From: CALWZE01 sp036644375
GTDB lineage: Bacteria; Bacillota; Clostridia; Oscillospirales; Ruminococcaceae
Length of the DNA stretch: 64,000 nucleotides
Assembly (NCBI GenBank): GCA_036644375.1
Contig: JAVXQD010000001.1
Span: 88,704 to 152,703 of the forward strand
Direction: 5' to 3'
The notes under the pieces are model-generated. The model worked only from the letters and a program-made list of their open reading frames with translations. It made no database searches and had not been told where the DNA came from. Of the stretch, positions 24,617 to 33,655 are shown piece after piece. A program made the position numbers and the translations under genes. Each line of letters begins with the position of its first letter. Within the stretch, counting starts at the first letter, position 1.

Positions 24617-27262
24617 TCACAATGCTTTATTTTTTGCCGAAGAGCGCTTTATAAGCTTGATTATTTCAACGATGGGTATCACGGAGAAGGCAAGACCCAT
24701 GGCGACTGCATACTCGATAAGCGAAATATGCTCAAACCCGAATGCCACGCTGAGGAACGGCACATAGATGACTGCTGTTGTGAGAATCAGAGACAAAATC
24801 ATCGCACCGTAAAGGTAGTAGTTATGGCTTGGAAGTGAGAATACCGACTTTTTCTGTGAGCGCATGTTGAAGCTGTGGAAAATTTCAGCCATTGACATTG
24901 TCAGAAATGCCATAGTCATTCCATCGGGGCTGTTTGCAATTTCCCACATGCCCGACTCCATAAAATGTCCGAGGAAATAAGCGGCGAGGGTGACAATTGA
25001 AACAAGTATACCCTGATATGCGACATCAGCTCCGAGCCCGCCTGCAAAAACGCCTTCACTTGCATTGCGCGGCTTGCGCTGCATGATATCGGGTTCGCCT
25101 TTTTCCATACCGAGAGCAAGCGCGGGGAAGGTATCGGTAATTAGGTTAATCCACAGAATATGGACCGGATTGAGAATCGTGAAGCCGAGCACGGTCGCTG
25201 TGAAGATTGAAATAACCTCACTCAGATTACTTGCAAGCAGGAACTGAATTGCTTTGCGAATATTGTCATAAATGCGCCTGCCCTCATCAACGGCGCTGAC
25301 AATTGTTGCGAAGTTATCATCCGCAAGAACCATGTCGGCAACATTTTTGGTGACGTCGGTGCCGGTGATACCCATTCCGACTCCGATATCCGCGCTTTTA
25401 ATTGATGGGGCATCGTTTACGCCGTCTCCGGTCATGGCTGTGATACAGCCCTTTTTGCGCCACGCGTTGACAATGCGAACCTTGTGTTCGGGCTGGACAC
25501 GGGCATACACCGAAAATTGTTCGACCTTAGTCTCGAATTCCTCATCGGAGATATCGTCGAGCTCCGCTCCTGTGATTGCTTCGGCCGGATCGGTGATGAT
25601 GCCGAGCTGCATCGCAATTGCAACAGCGGTGTCGCGGTGGTCGCCCGTTATCATAATCGGCCGTATAGATGCGGCCTTGCATTCCTTAATTGCATCGAAC
25701 ACCTCATCGCGAACCGGGTCAATCATTCCGACAAGACCGAGAAACACAAGGTTGTTCTCAAGAGCAGCCGGCTCGAACGAGTCGGGAATTTTGTCATATT
25801 CACGTGTCGCTGCGGCAAGCACGCGCAGTGCCATATCGGCCATGTCCTTATTGCTTTTCAGGATTTCGCCGCGGATTTCATCGTTGAGCTTTACGGTCTT
25901 TCCGCTGCGAAGCACATGGGTGCAGCGCTTGAGAAGCTCATCGGGAGCACCCTTCGTGAACTGAATGTATTTGTTGTCTGAGGTTGAATGAACCGTTGAC
26001 ATAAGCTTGCGCATCGAGTCAAAAGGAGCTTCGCCCACGCGCGGAAACTCAAGCTTGAGCTCGGGCTTGCGCAGGGAGAGCGTGCGCGCAAAGTTTACAA
26101 GTGCACATTCGGTGGGTTCTCCGACCGCGTTTTCGGTCTCGTCAAGCTCTGCGTCGGAGCATAGTGCCATTGCGCGGGCGGTGAGCTTTTCGTCATCACC
26201 CTCATGCTGAACGACAGTCATCTTGTTCTGGGTCAGCGTTCCGGTTTTGTCCGAACAGATTATCTGAGTGCAGCCGAGCGTTTCAACGGCGGTAAGCTTG
26301 CGGATTACCGCGTTTCGCTTTGACATTTTTGTCACGCCTATTGAGAGAACAATTGTGACGACTGCCGAGAGCCCCTCGGGAATTGCCGCAACTGCGAGAG
26401 ATACGGCAACCATAAATGAATCGAGAATAACAGCGCCTGTAAAGCTGCCGTTTCGGATAACTCCGACTGCGAAAATAAACGCGCATATTCCCAAAACAAT
26501 CGCTGTAAGGGTCTTGCTCAGCTTGGCAAGCTGCAGCTGCAGAGGTGTTTTGCCATCCTCAGCGTGGGCGATTGCGTCCGCTATCTTGCCCATCTCGGTC
26601 TGCATACCCGTTGCCACTACAACGGCCTTTGCGCGGCCGTATGCGATAGAGCTGCCCATATAGACCATGTTTGAGCGGTCTCCGAGCGGGACGGGTTTTC
26701 CGCCGTTTGGCTCAAGCTCGTCGGTCTGCTTATTGACAGGAACCGATTCTCCGGTCAGCGCGGATTCCTCGGCTTTGAGACTCGCCGTCTCAATAAGCCT
26801 CGCATCTGCGGGAATCGCATCGCCGGCTTCAAGGACAAGAACATCTCCGACGGTAACGTCCTCGCTCTTGATGTGGCGCAGCATACCGCCGCGCATAACC
26901 TTCGAAGTCGCCGCAGACATTTCGTTTAGAGCTTCGATTGCCTTTTCGGCCTTGCTCTCCTGCAAGACACCGAGAACGGCGTTGAGCAGAACAACAAAGA
27001 GAATAATAAATACATCGGTAAATGATTCACCCGCATACAGCGAGGTTGCGGTTGAAACCGCTGCCGCCGCTAACAGAATGATAATCATGGGGTCTGCCAG
27101 TTGCTGGAAGAAACGCTTGACGATTGAAATCTTTTTCGCTTCCACAAGCTTGTTCTTGCCGTATTTTGCACCTGCCTGTGCGGCCTGTTCCTCAGTGAGT
27201 CCGTCAGGACTTGAGCTCAGCTCGGTGAGGACATCTTCTTTGGATTTAAAATAATAATCCAT
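24617..27262 (-). CDS. P-type cation-transporting ATPase, P2A Ca2+/Mn2+ type
   Basis: ATP-driven cation exporter in the membrane, 881 residues. The start at 27262 (MDYYFKSKEDV) follows GGAGA; the longer frame runs into the leader terminator. Domains in order: N-terminal cation ATPase domain, actuator with TGESVPV, M4 with AAIPEGL, phosphorylation site CSDKTGTLTQN, nucleotide domain with FTKGAPDEL, hinge TGDGVNDAPSIKSADIG, M6 with NLITDTFPALALG. The PEGL and N..TD residues fit Ca2+ (or Mn2+) transport. The Mn-type riboswitch upstream favours a role in Mn2+ export (inference). Confidence 0.94.
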   Translation of the reverse strand: MDYYFKSKEDVLTELSSSPDGLTEEQAAQAGAKYGKNKLVEAKKISIVKRFFQQLADPMIIILLAAAAVSTATSLYAGESFTDVFIILFVVLLNAVLGVLQESKAEKAIEALNEMSAATSKVMRGGMLRHIKSEDVTVGDVLVLEAGDAIPADARLIETASLKAEESALTGESVPVNKQTDELEPNGGKPVPLGDRSNMVYMGSSIAYGRAKAVVVATGMQTEMGKIADAIAHAEDGKTPLQLQLAKLSKTLTAIVLGICAFIFAVGVIRNGSFTGAVILDSFMVAVSLAVAAIPEGLSAVVTIVLSIGVTKMSKRNAVIRKLTAVETLGCTQIICSDKTGTLTQNKMTVVQHEGDDEKLTARAMALCSDAELDETENAVGEPTECALVNFARTLSLRKPELKLEFPRVGEAPFDSMRKLMSTVHSTSDNKYIQFTKGAPDELLKRCTHVLRSGKTVKLNDEIRGEILKSNKDMADMALRVLAAATREYDKIPDSFEPAALENNLVFLGLVGMIDPVRDEVFDAIKECKAASIRPIMITGDHRDTAVAIAMQLGIITDPAEAITGAELDDISDEEFETKVEQFSVYARVQPEHKVRIVNAWRKKGCITAMTGDGVNDAPSIKSADIGVGMGITGTDVTKNVADMVLADDNFATIVSAVDEGRRIYDNIRKAIQFLLASNLSEVISIFTATVLGFTILNPVHILWINLITDTFPALALGMEKGEPDIMQRKPRNASEGVFAGGLGADVAYQGILVSIVTLAAYFLGHFMESGMWEIANSPDGMTMAFLTMSMAEIFHSFNMRSQKKSVFSLPSHNYYLYGAMILSLILTTAVIYVPFLSVAFGFEHISLIEYAVAMGLAFSVIPIVEIIKLIKRSSAKNKAL

Positions 27263-27300
27263 TTCTCTGTCTCCTTTATTTTGTAGTAGCCGCACATAAC

Positions 27301-27342
27301 AAAAAAAGACGCATGCACGGCGAAAAAAGCCATACACGAGTC
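27301..27342 (-). terminator. Expression-platform terminator of the ATPase leader
   Basis: Minus-strand GACTCGTGTATGGC / GCCGTGCATGCGTC (13 of 14 paired, some G-U) with loop TTTTTTC and a run of seven T. It lies between the riboswitch-like element and the ATPase start. Confidence 0.85.
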
Positions 27343-27360
27343 TCATTATCAAGGCCGAAA

Positions 27361-27458
27361 TTCAAGGACAGCCTCTTAGCCAAACCAGACGCGGGGTTAT
27401 CCGAGTCATGAATGTTGATTTGGCGCACATACTGTGCAAACTACTCCCTCAGGTATTG
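27361..27458 (-). ncRNA. yybP-ykoY-like (Mn2+-sensing) riboswitch candidate
   Basis: On the minus strand the leader has GAGGGAGTAGTTTGCAC, a small stem GCAC...GTGC, the long arm GCCAAA / TTTGGC containing TCAACATTCATG, and GCTAAGAGGCTGTCC at the 3' end. The GGGAGTAG loop, the ATCAACAT segment and the A-rich 3' loop match what I remember of yybP-ykoY RNAs, which often precede P-type ATPases. A terminator follows directly. Not confirmed by a covariance model. Confidence 0.68.
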
Positions 27459-27799
27459 GCAAATAATGTAACATATTGCCGAGCTAAAGTCAAGCGCGAA
27501 TTAATTAAGTGTATTTATTATTGACAATTCGGCAAGAATTAATTTGGAAAAGCAGAACTAAATGAAGTGAATATCAAGAAAGGCAAAAATCAAACGGCAA
27601 TAATATGGTAATATTATAGTTAATATATCATGAACAAATTTGAACAATGTGTAAATTATCACAATATCAATTGACAAAGCTCAACGAAAGTTACTAACAT
27701 AATAATATAGCAATTATTATATTGCAGATGTATTTTCAAAACTCGCTTTGATTCACCGACCTTGAATCGCGCGAAGAGGGAGTAAAAGGTAAGTATATA
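27459..27799. other. AT-rich intergenic region
   Basis: Divergent promoter region between the ATPase leader and the amidohydrolase-like gene. A plus-strand TTGACA at 27672 with TAACAT 18 bases downstream is a possible promoter. No other feature was recognised. Confidence 0.4.
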
Positions 27800-28192
27800 A
27801 TGAGAAGAAAATTATTTTATAACGGCAATGCATTTACTATGTCAGACAGCGGGGTGTGCGAGGCGATTGTCACCGAGGGCGAAACCATTGTCGGCATCGG
27901 ATATTATTGTGACATGCTGCGCCTTGCCGGTCCGTTCGCAAAAAAGGTGGATCTTTGCGGAATGAGCGTTGTTCCTTTTTTTGAAAAGCCTTTTTGTGAA
28001 TGCGAAGCTGAGATTTCGCCTGTCTGCGCACTTAACAGCATCAATGTCGACAGGTCGCTCGCGAGCGGGGGCCCTGCCGACATGATAATTTTGAACTGCG
28101 ATTTGATGAAAGCTCACAGGATTAACCGCAGCGAAATTAAGCCGGCCGCAATAATTAGAAATGGCGAGCTGGTCAAACGCATGGAGCTGTAA
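27800..28192 (+). CDS. Amidohydrolase-like protein lacking the catalytic barrel
   Basis: 130 residues. The first 60 (LFYNGNAFTMSDSG..., ETIVGIGYYCDML, KVDLCGMSVVPFF) match the N-terminal beta part of YtcJ-type amidohydrolases, up to the point where the HxH motif should follow. The last 50 (NVDRSLASGGPADMIILNCDL, RNGELVK) match the C-terminal strands of the same domain. The roughly 350-residue metal-binding TIM barrel between them is gone, yet the frame is intact. It is either a decaying gene with an in-frame deletion or a small beta-sandwich protein kept for another use. Binding site AAAGGT. Confidence 0.6.
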   Translation: MRRKLFYNGNAFTMSDSGVCEAIVTEGETIVGIGYYCDMLRLAGPFAKKVDLCGMSVVPFFEKPFCECEAEISPVCALNSINVDRSLASGGPADMIILNCDLMKAHRINRSEIKPAAIIRNGELVKRMEL

Positions 28193-28241
28193 AAAAATCG
28201 GTTTATAAGGGCTTGAGTGACAGAGAAAGAGGTTTTGCGGA

Positions 28242-29396
28242 ATGGAAATAAACAATAAAACACTGCGGAGAATGATTTTTGTAATTTCTTTTGCGGTGTT
28301 GTTGGTCTGGGCGTTTTTTTTACCGACTCAGGCAGCAGGTGTATTACAGAGAATCAATACAATTATATACCCGTTTGTCTTGGGCGGTGCGATAGCTTTT
28401 ATCATTAATGTGCCGATGGCGGCATTCGAAAAGCACCTTTTTACGAAGAACAAGAAGCTTGAAAAGCTTCGCAGACCGATTGCGTTTCTGCTTGCGCTGC
28501 TTTTTTGCATTGCAGTGCTTGCGTTTGTGTTTTTGGCGGTCATACCCGAGCTTGTCAGGACAGTTTATATGCTCGCGGAAAGTGTGCCCGCCTTTGTCAG
28601 CGGAGCAGCCGATAAAATCACGGGGTGGAGTCAAAAAATATTTGAGGAAACTCCCGAGCTTGTCGAGCGAATCAATGCAATAAAAATCGATTGGGGCGGG
28701 TTTGCCCACAAAGCTTTGCTGTGGCTTCAGAACGGAGCAAAGGATGTTGTAGGCTCTACAATTAATTTTGCGGCAAGCCTGTTCAGCGGATTTTTCGACG
28801 CGTTTGTCGGAATTGTGTTCGCCATATACATTCTGTTTTCGAAGGACATGCTGATGCGCCAGACGAAAATGCTGCTGTATGCATGGTGCAAGCCTGAACG
28901 CGCGGCGAAAATCGTTGAAATTGCGAGCCTGTCCCGCAAGGCGTTTGCGGGTTTTATAACAGGGCAGTGCCTTGAAGCCTGCGTTATCGGTGTAATGTTT
29001 GCGATTGCAATGTGGATATTCAGGTTTCCGCATGCCATTCTTATCAGTGTCCTTATCGGATTCACGGCGCTGATTCCGATATTCGGCGCATTCATAGGCT
29101 GTTTTGTCGGAGTGCTTTTGATTTTTGTGCAAAATCCGATGAGAGCTTTTTGGTTTCTTGTCATGTTCCTTATTATTCAGCAGCTTGAGGGCAACCTCAT
29201 ATATCCCAAGGTTGTCGGGAAATCAGTTGGGCTGCCCTCGCTCTGGGTGCTCGTTGCATGCACCATCGGCGGGTCGGCATTTGGGCTTCAGGGCATGATT
29301 GTCATGATTCCGATTTGCTCGGTTTTATACACTCTTCTGAGGGAGGTAGTGTACAAAAGGTTGAACGCGCGCAGCCTGAAAGCGGATAAGCTTTGA
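28242..29396 (+). CDS. AI-2E family transporter (PerM/YtvI-like membrane protein)
   Basis: 384 residues with seven to eight transmembrane helices. A soluble segment (about 100-150) follows the first three helices. The C-terminal half has the family signature: FITGQCLEACVIG, FPHAILISVLIGFTALIPIFGAFIGC, QQLEGNLIYPKVVGKSVGLPSLWVL. Members include the AI-2 exporter TqsA, sporulation protein YtvI and Na+/H+ antiporters, so the substrate is open. It starts 49 bases after the amidohydrolase-like gene and may share its transcript. Confidence 0.9.
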   Translation: MEINNKTLRRMIFVISFAVLLVWAFFLPTQAAGVLQRINTIIYPFVLGGAIAFIINVPMAAFEKHLFTKNKKLEKLRRPIAFLLALLFCIAVLAFVFLAVIPELVRTVYMLAESVPAFVSGAADKITGWSQKIFEETPELVERINAIKIDWGGFAHKALLWLQNGAKDVVGSTINFAASLFSGFFDAFVGIVFAIYILFSKDMLMRQTKMLLYAWCKPERAAKIVEIASLSRKAFAGFITGQCLEACVIGVMFAIAMWIFRFPHAILISVLIGFTALIPIFGAFIGCFVGVLLIFVQNPMRAFWFLVMFLIIQQLEGNLIYPKVVGKSVGLPSLWVLVACTIGGSAFGLQGMIVMIPICSVLYTLLREVVYKRLNARSLKADKL

Positions 29397-29830
29397 CAAA
29401 ATATCCTGTGCGCTGCCGTATTTCGGTGTACGGTTACCTGTTTCGCCACTTGTGTTCGTCCGAATTTTCATATTCAAAGGCTTATTATTACAACTGATTT
29501 CTATAAGCGAGTGCTTTTGAGAGAACGCAGCAACAGAGCTTCGGCATTGAAACTTCGATGATGTTTATCGGGCGCACGGTTCGGTAAAAATCGGCAATCG
29601 GGTGTTAAACGGCGTTTGTCCATGAATTATTTGATGGTGTGACAGCCTGCAAGCTCATGTGAAATGTGCTTGCAATTTTGCGCGGAATGCGCCAAGCATA
29701 CACACCAATCGGAGCCGCACAGCTAATCCCGCTTGCAAATGAAAGCGAAATCGGGTATGATAGATATCACCTTTTTAAATGGCTTATTTTCTGTAATACA
29801 TGCAGAACCCAACGGAAAGAGAGAATATCC
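29397..29830. other. Intergenic region upstream of the large secreted protein
   Basis: 434 bases. An inverted repeat TGCAAG / CTTGCA occurs near 29648-29674. No ORF with a binding site and no known RNA was recognised; it presumably holds the promoter of the secreted protein. Confidence 0.4.
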
Positions 29831-31681
29831 ATGAGTAAGAAACTGATTTCAGTCCTTATTACAGCTATATTAATAATTTCTGTTGCGCCCCTTGCCTTTG
29901 CTGCAGGCGGAGGAGTTGCGGCGCGTCTTGATAATGTTAAAACCCTGTCCGGATATCGAATCGGAACTCCGGAATACAACTGTTACCTGTTCGCCGGTCG
30001 TGTTTTCACACAGCTTTTTGAATATGATTCCAGTCCAAATATTAACTATCACGGCGATTATGATTCAAACAACCACAACACAATGCTCATTGGCAGAGAA
30101 TATACGTCAATGTCGTGCAGCGTGATGTCCTGCCGAGGCACAGATCCCGTAAGTGAGGAGGCCAAAGCCCTCACTATAGGCAAGGTGAATATTGAGAATA
30201 CCCGAACTCTTCTCAGCCGTGCGATGGTTGGAGATATTTTTCAGGGGCATCGCGGTGACGGCGTTCATACAATGATTATACAAAGTGTCAACTTCGAGAA
30301 TGAAGTCCCGATAAGCCTGACAGTCTACCATGGCAACTGGAACAGCGCAGTTACGGTTACTACCTTCACGGTCGAAGAGCTTGTTAAAACCTATGATCAT
30401 GCCATGTCGGTCTTTAGGTCTAAGAACTACTATTTAATCGACAGCGGAACTTCGATTTACTTTAATGCAGAGGGCGGAAGTGCGACCTATGTCAGCAAAT
30501 TTGTCGACGGGGGAGCCAAGGCGGGTCCGATGTCGGTTGCAACCCGTCCGGGATATACCTTTGACGGGTGGTACACAAGTGAAATCGGCGGCAGCAAGTT
30601 CTCAGAGGACATGGTGCCTACCGAATCCACATTGAATCTATATGCACACTGGAGCCCCGAGTCGTACAACGTCACGTTTGACGCGGCAGGCGGAAGCTCG
30701 GAAAAAGCATCAAAATCAGTGACCTTCGGCGGCAAATACGGCTCGTTGCCGGACGCTGAGCGCGAGGGATACAAGTTTGCCGGCTGGTCGACCAAGGCTG
30801 CCGACAAGGATACAGTTTCAGCAAACACGGCGGTTTCGACATTCTCCGACCACACGCTTTTTGCTCAGTGGGTTCCGAACAAATACACAATTGAATTTGA
30901 CCCGACCTCCGGTGTGCTGAAAGCCGACGACAGGGATGTGCTTTTCGGTCTGCCATACGGTGAGCTGCCGACACCGGTTAATCCGGGATATCTTTTTACC
31001 GGATGGTCTACAGACAAAGAGGGCAACAACATAGTTGACGGAGCGAGTGCAGTGGCTATGGCAGAGGATCACACGCTTTTTGCGACATGGGTGCCGCTGT
31101 TCACAGGTCGGCTAAATGATTTGAAAATCACAAGCGAGAACAACCACGAGATAAAGCTTGCGTGGAGCGAGACTCCGCTTGCGACCGGATATGAGATTTA
31201 TCGCGCCGAAAATATCGGAGAAGAGGGCAAAAAGCTTGCTGTTGTTGATGGGTCATCGAGCACAAGCTATACCGATACAGGATGTGTGGAGGGGAAGTTT
31301 TACTATTACACAGTCCGCGCTTATCAGCTTACGGGAAAAGTGACGCAATACTCACCGATGACCGATAGCACAAAGGCAACCACACTGTTCACCGTTCCGG
31401 AAACCCCCGAAAAGTTTAAGGCGGGGTCAAGTGCGGCTACCTATGTGTCTTTATCCTGGAGCTCGGTTTCGAAGGCAACAGGCTATGAGGTCATGCGCAG
31501 CACGAGTCCTGACGGTCCTTTTGTCACACTGTATGTCACTCCGAATAACTCCACAACAAATACGGGCTGTGAGCCCGGCACGACTTATTATTATAAAATA
31601 GCTGCAATTTGCACAGTCAGCGATTCGGTCGGCCGCAGTCCGCTTACGGCGGCGGTAGAGGCCGCGACCAAAGCGCAGTGA
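29831..31681 (+). CDS. Secreted protein: CHAP/papain-like domain, InlB-type repeats and two Fn3 domains
   Basis: 616 residues starting MSKKLIS behind GGAAAGAGAG; the signal peptide ends near AFA. Residues about 30-210 look like a cysteine amidase/CHAP-type fold: Cys in PEYNCYLFAGRVF, His in GDGVHTMIIQSV, Asn in VYHGNWNS. Three Listeria-Bacteroides (InlB B-type) repeats follow, each ending in GYxFxGW, at about 215-270, 275-335 and 345-415. Two fibronectin type III domains fill the C-terminus. There is no LPXTG or membrane anchor, so it is released or held by other contacts. Likely wall- or matrix-directed (inference). Confidence 0.82.
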   Translation: MSKKLISVLITAILIISVAPLAFAAGGGVAARLDNVKTLSGYRIGTPEYNCYLFAGRVFTQLFEYDSSPNINYHGDYDSNNHNTMLIGREYTSMSCSVMSCRGTDPVSEEAKALTIGKVNIENTRTLLSRAMVGDIFQGHRGDGVHTMIIQSVNFENEVPISLTVYHGNWNSAVTVTTFTVEELVKTYDHAMSVFRSKNYYLIDSGTSIYFNAEGGSATYVSKFVDGGAKAGPMSVATRPGYTFDGWYTSEIGGSKFSEDMVPTESTLNLYAHWSPESYNVTFDAAGGSSEKASKSVTFGGKYGSLPDAEREGYKFAGWSTKAADKDTVSANTAVSTFSDHTLFAQWVPNKYTIEFDPTSGVLKADDRDVLFGLPYGELPTPVNPGYLFTGWSTDKEGNNIVDGASAVAMAEDHTLFATWVPLFTGRLNDLKITSENNHEIKLAWSETPLATGYEIYRAENIGEEGKKLAVVDGSSSTSYTDTGCVEGKFYYYTVRAYQLTGKVTQYSPMTDSTKATTLFTVPETPEKFKAGSSAATYVSLSWSSVSKATGYEVMRSTSPDGPFVTLYVTPNNSTTNTGCEPGTTYYYKIAAICTVSDSVGRSPLTAAVEAATKAQ

Positions 31682-31707
31682 CATTAGAAAAGAATGAATT
31701 CGGATTA

Positions 31708-31739
31708 GTGAGCTTCGCCGACAGCATGGCGGAGCTCAC
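31708..31739 (+). other. Hairpin just after the secreted protein gene
   Basis: GTGAGCTtCGCC / GGCGgAGCTCAC with a short loop, 27 bases after the stop, without a T-run. Confidence 0.5.
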
Positions 31740-31795
31740 CGCATTTCCGCAACTGCACAAACGCAGCTATTCTCAAGAAAACGTATAAATAAGCG

Positions 31796-31833
31796 CATTA
31801 AGCCCCGCCAAAATTAATCGGCGGGGCTTAATG
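31796..31833 (+). terminator. Probable terminator of the secreted protein gene
   Basis: Perfect 14-bp inverted repeat CATTAAGCCCCGCC / GGCGGGGCTTAATG. The T-run is weak, so termination is likely but not certain. Confidence 0.6.
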
Positions 31834-32283
31834 TGACATAAGGAATAGGCTTTTGTAATAGAGCAAAGCCTGTATATATAATCTGCCGTGGCAGTTGCTT
31901 TTTGTCTGCTCTGAATAGTTTACCCGGTTCATGTGCCGTCTGTGCAAATCAGAGCAGTAAACATACATATAGTGCACAGAATACGTTTCTTGTTTTCTTA
32001 TGACTTCTATATCATACAGCTTTATTCTTAATTTGACCTGAACAGAACATGAATAGTTTATGAATTTTAATAAGCGGCACAACAGCTGTAATGAATAGGC
32101 TGTATCGGGAATTTTTCAGAGTAAAAACGGGAATGCTAATTTAGAAAAAACGTTTGGCACTTTGTTTTGCCGAAAATCACTTATGTGAGTCCGTCACTTT
32201 TTATGGATGCATAATCGTGTATAATAATCGTGATAAACAATCGGATGTTCATTGACGCAGCTTGACTGGGGGGCGCAAAACGG
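31834..32283. other. Intergenic region before the electron-transfer cluster
   Basis: AT-rich. A TATAAT at 32220-32225 may be the -10 of the eetA-rnf operon, but no good -35 is 17 bases upstream. A minus-strand open frame (31828-32082) has no binding site or recognisable product and is not called. Confidence 0.4.
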
Positions 32284-32694
32284 GTGAAACAGGAACCGAA
32301 AAAAGTGGAATACCGCCTTTCTGTCAAGAGGGGTGACTTCGTTGTTTCGGGACTCGTACTCGTTATTGCGATTGTACTTGGGTTAAGCATCGGCTTTATA
32401 CTCTCAAAACAGGGAAGCGGGACTGCTGTAATAACTCAAAACGGCGCGGTTGTCGATACAATCAACCTCGACGCGCTCGCCGAGCCTGTGACAATTGAAA
32501 TCAATGGAGATTACCACAACGTAATCGTTGCCGAAAAAGGCAGGATTAGAATGGAGTCGTCCGACTGTCCGGGTGAGAGCTGTGTGCACAGCGGCTGGAT
32601 ATCCGACTCGGGTAAGACGATTGTTTGTCTGCCAAACAGGGTAGAGATAAAAATTACGGGCACGGACAGTGAAATAGACGCTGTCGTTAGGTGA
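32284..32694 (+). CDS. NusG-domain-II membrane protein (EetA-like)
   Basis: 136 residues from a GTG behind a G-rich site. One N-terminal transmembrane helix (about 18-40), then an extracytoplasmic NusG domain II with the characteristic ESSDCPGESCVHSGWI and TIVCLPNRVEIKI. The paired Cys could be redox-active or bind metal. In Clostridia and in the Listeria extracellular electron transfer locus (eetA, as I recall) this protein is paired with a Gx transporter, as here. First gene of the cluster that leads into rnf. Confidence 0.85.
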   Translation: MKQEPKKVEYRLSVKRGDFVVSGLVLVIAIVLGLSIGFILSKQGSGTAVITQNGAVVDTINLDALAEPVTIEINGDYHNVIVAEKGRIRMESSDCPGESCVHSGWISDSGKTIVCLPNRVEIKITGTDSEIDAVVR

Positions 32695-32706
32695 GCGGAG
32701 TAAAAA

Positions 32707-33273
32707 ATGAAACGGTTTTCAACAAAAAAGCTCACACTTTGTGCGGTGCTGGTCGCAATGGCATTAGGGCTGTCATATTTCGAGAGATTCATTCCTTTGC
32801 AGCTTCTGATTCCCATTCCCGGAGTTAAGCTCGGGCTGGCGAATATCGTCACAATGCTTGCTCTGTATTTTCTCGGAACAGGCGCCGCGTTCATCATTTT
32901 GATTGTTCGCTGCGTCATGAGCTCAATATTTGGAGGCGGAATTGCAGGGTTGATGTTTTCGCTTACGGGCGGGCTGCTCGCAATGACAGTTATGGCTCTT
33001 GTGAAGAACATGAGCCGTATATCGGTGTACGGAGTGAGCGTCTGCGGGGCGGCAGCGCATGTGACGGGACAGATTGTCGCGGCGATGTTCATCATGCGGA
33101 GCTTTGCGGTAATTGGGTATCTTCCGTTGCTGTTATGCACCTCGGTAGTGACCGGGTTTGTGACCGGTGCAATATCGTCATCGACATTTAAGGCGCTGAT
33201 AGCTTCGGGTCAAATACCCGAATTTGCAAAAGCTCACGGAGAAGCAGAAAAAAATGTTGGAAAAAATCATTGA
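32707..33273 (+). CDS. Gx transporter family membrane protein (EetB-like)
   Basis: 188 residues, about five transmembrane helices; signature YFERFIPLQ, PGVKLGLANIVTMLALY and GGGIAGLMFSLTGGLLAM. Often labelled heptaprenyl diphosphate synthase component I, which is misleading for a polytopic membrane protein. Together with NusG-domain-II proteins it forms the EetA/EetB pair linked to extracellular electron transfer in Listeria. Starts 13 bases after the EetA-like gene. Confidence 0.87.
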   Translation: MKRFSTKKLTLCAVLVAMALGLSYFERFIPLQLLIPIPGVKLGLANIVTMLALYFLGTGAAFIILIVRCVMSSIFGGGIAGLMFSLTGGLLAMTVMALVKNMSRISVYGVSVCGAAAHVTGQIVAAMFIMRSFAVIGYLPLLLCTSVVTGFVTGAISSSTFKALIASGQIPEFAKAHGEAEKNVGKNH

Positions 33274-33577
33274 AGTCATACTCCCGATTGTAGTATCGGC
33301 ATGTGAGCTCATGGGAATTACTGTGGTTGCGATAACGGCGTGCAAGGCATTTTACAAGTATATCAGAGGCCTTTTAAAACCATCCGTTAAAAACAATGTA
33401 AAATTCGAGCTTGCAAACGGACTTGCAACGGCACTTGAATTTAAAATGGCGGCAGAGATACTCAAAACGGTTCTGGTCAGAACTATTGACGAGCTTGTCG
33501 TGCTGGGTGCGATTATTGTGTTGCGCGCACTTCTTTCCGCCCTGATTCATGTGGAAATGAAAAGCAGTAATAACTGA
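33254..33577 (+). CDS. DUF1622 family membrane protein
   Basis: 107 residues, from the ATG at 33254 behind GGAGAAG; overlaps the Gx gene by 20 bases, so translation is coupled. Three hydrophobic helices: ILPIVVSACELMGITVV, a central segment ending MAAEILKTVLVRT, and LVVLGAIIVLRALLSALI. Matches DUF1622 (function unknown). Its place inside an electron-transfer operon suggests a membrane role in that system (inference). Confidence 0.82.
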   Translation: MLEKIIEVILPIVVSACELMGITVVAITACKAFYKYIRGLLKPSVKNNVKFELANGLATALEFKMAAEILKTVLVRTIDELVVLGAIIVLRALLSALIHVEMKSSNN

Positions 33578-33655
33578 AATGCTCTTTGTGCAGAGAGCGG
33601 AAAATATATGATTCATTGAAATATGAATCGCATTTAAAAAACATGGAGGAAAATC

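Noticed and set aside
25272..25964. 230-codon open frame opposite the P-type ATPase
   Set aside because: Antisense shadow; Ser/Ala-rich composition from reversed codons, no binding site.
27263..27352. N-terminal extension of the P-type ATPase
   Set aside because: It would translate the leader terminator; the ATG at 27262 follows GGAGA.
29666..29830. N-terminal extension of the secreted protein from an upstream Met
   Set aside because: It would bury the signal peptide; the Met at 29831 has a binding site and directly begins a signal sequence.
31828..32082. 84-codon minus-strand open frame
   Set aside because: AT-rich intergenic sequence, no binding site, no recognisable product; it begins in a terminator-like hairpin.
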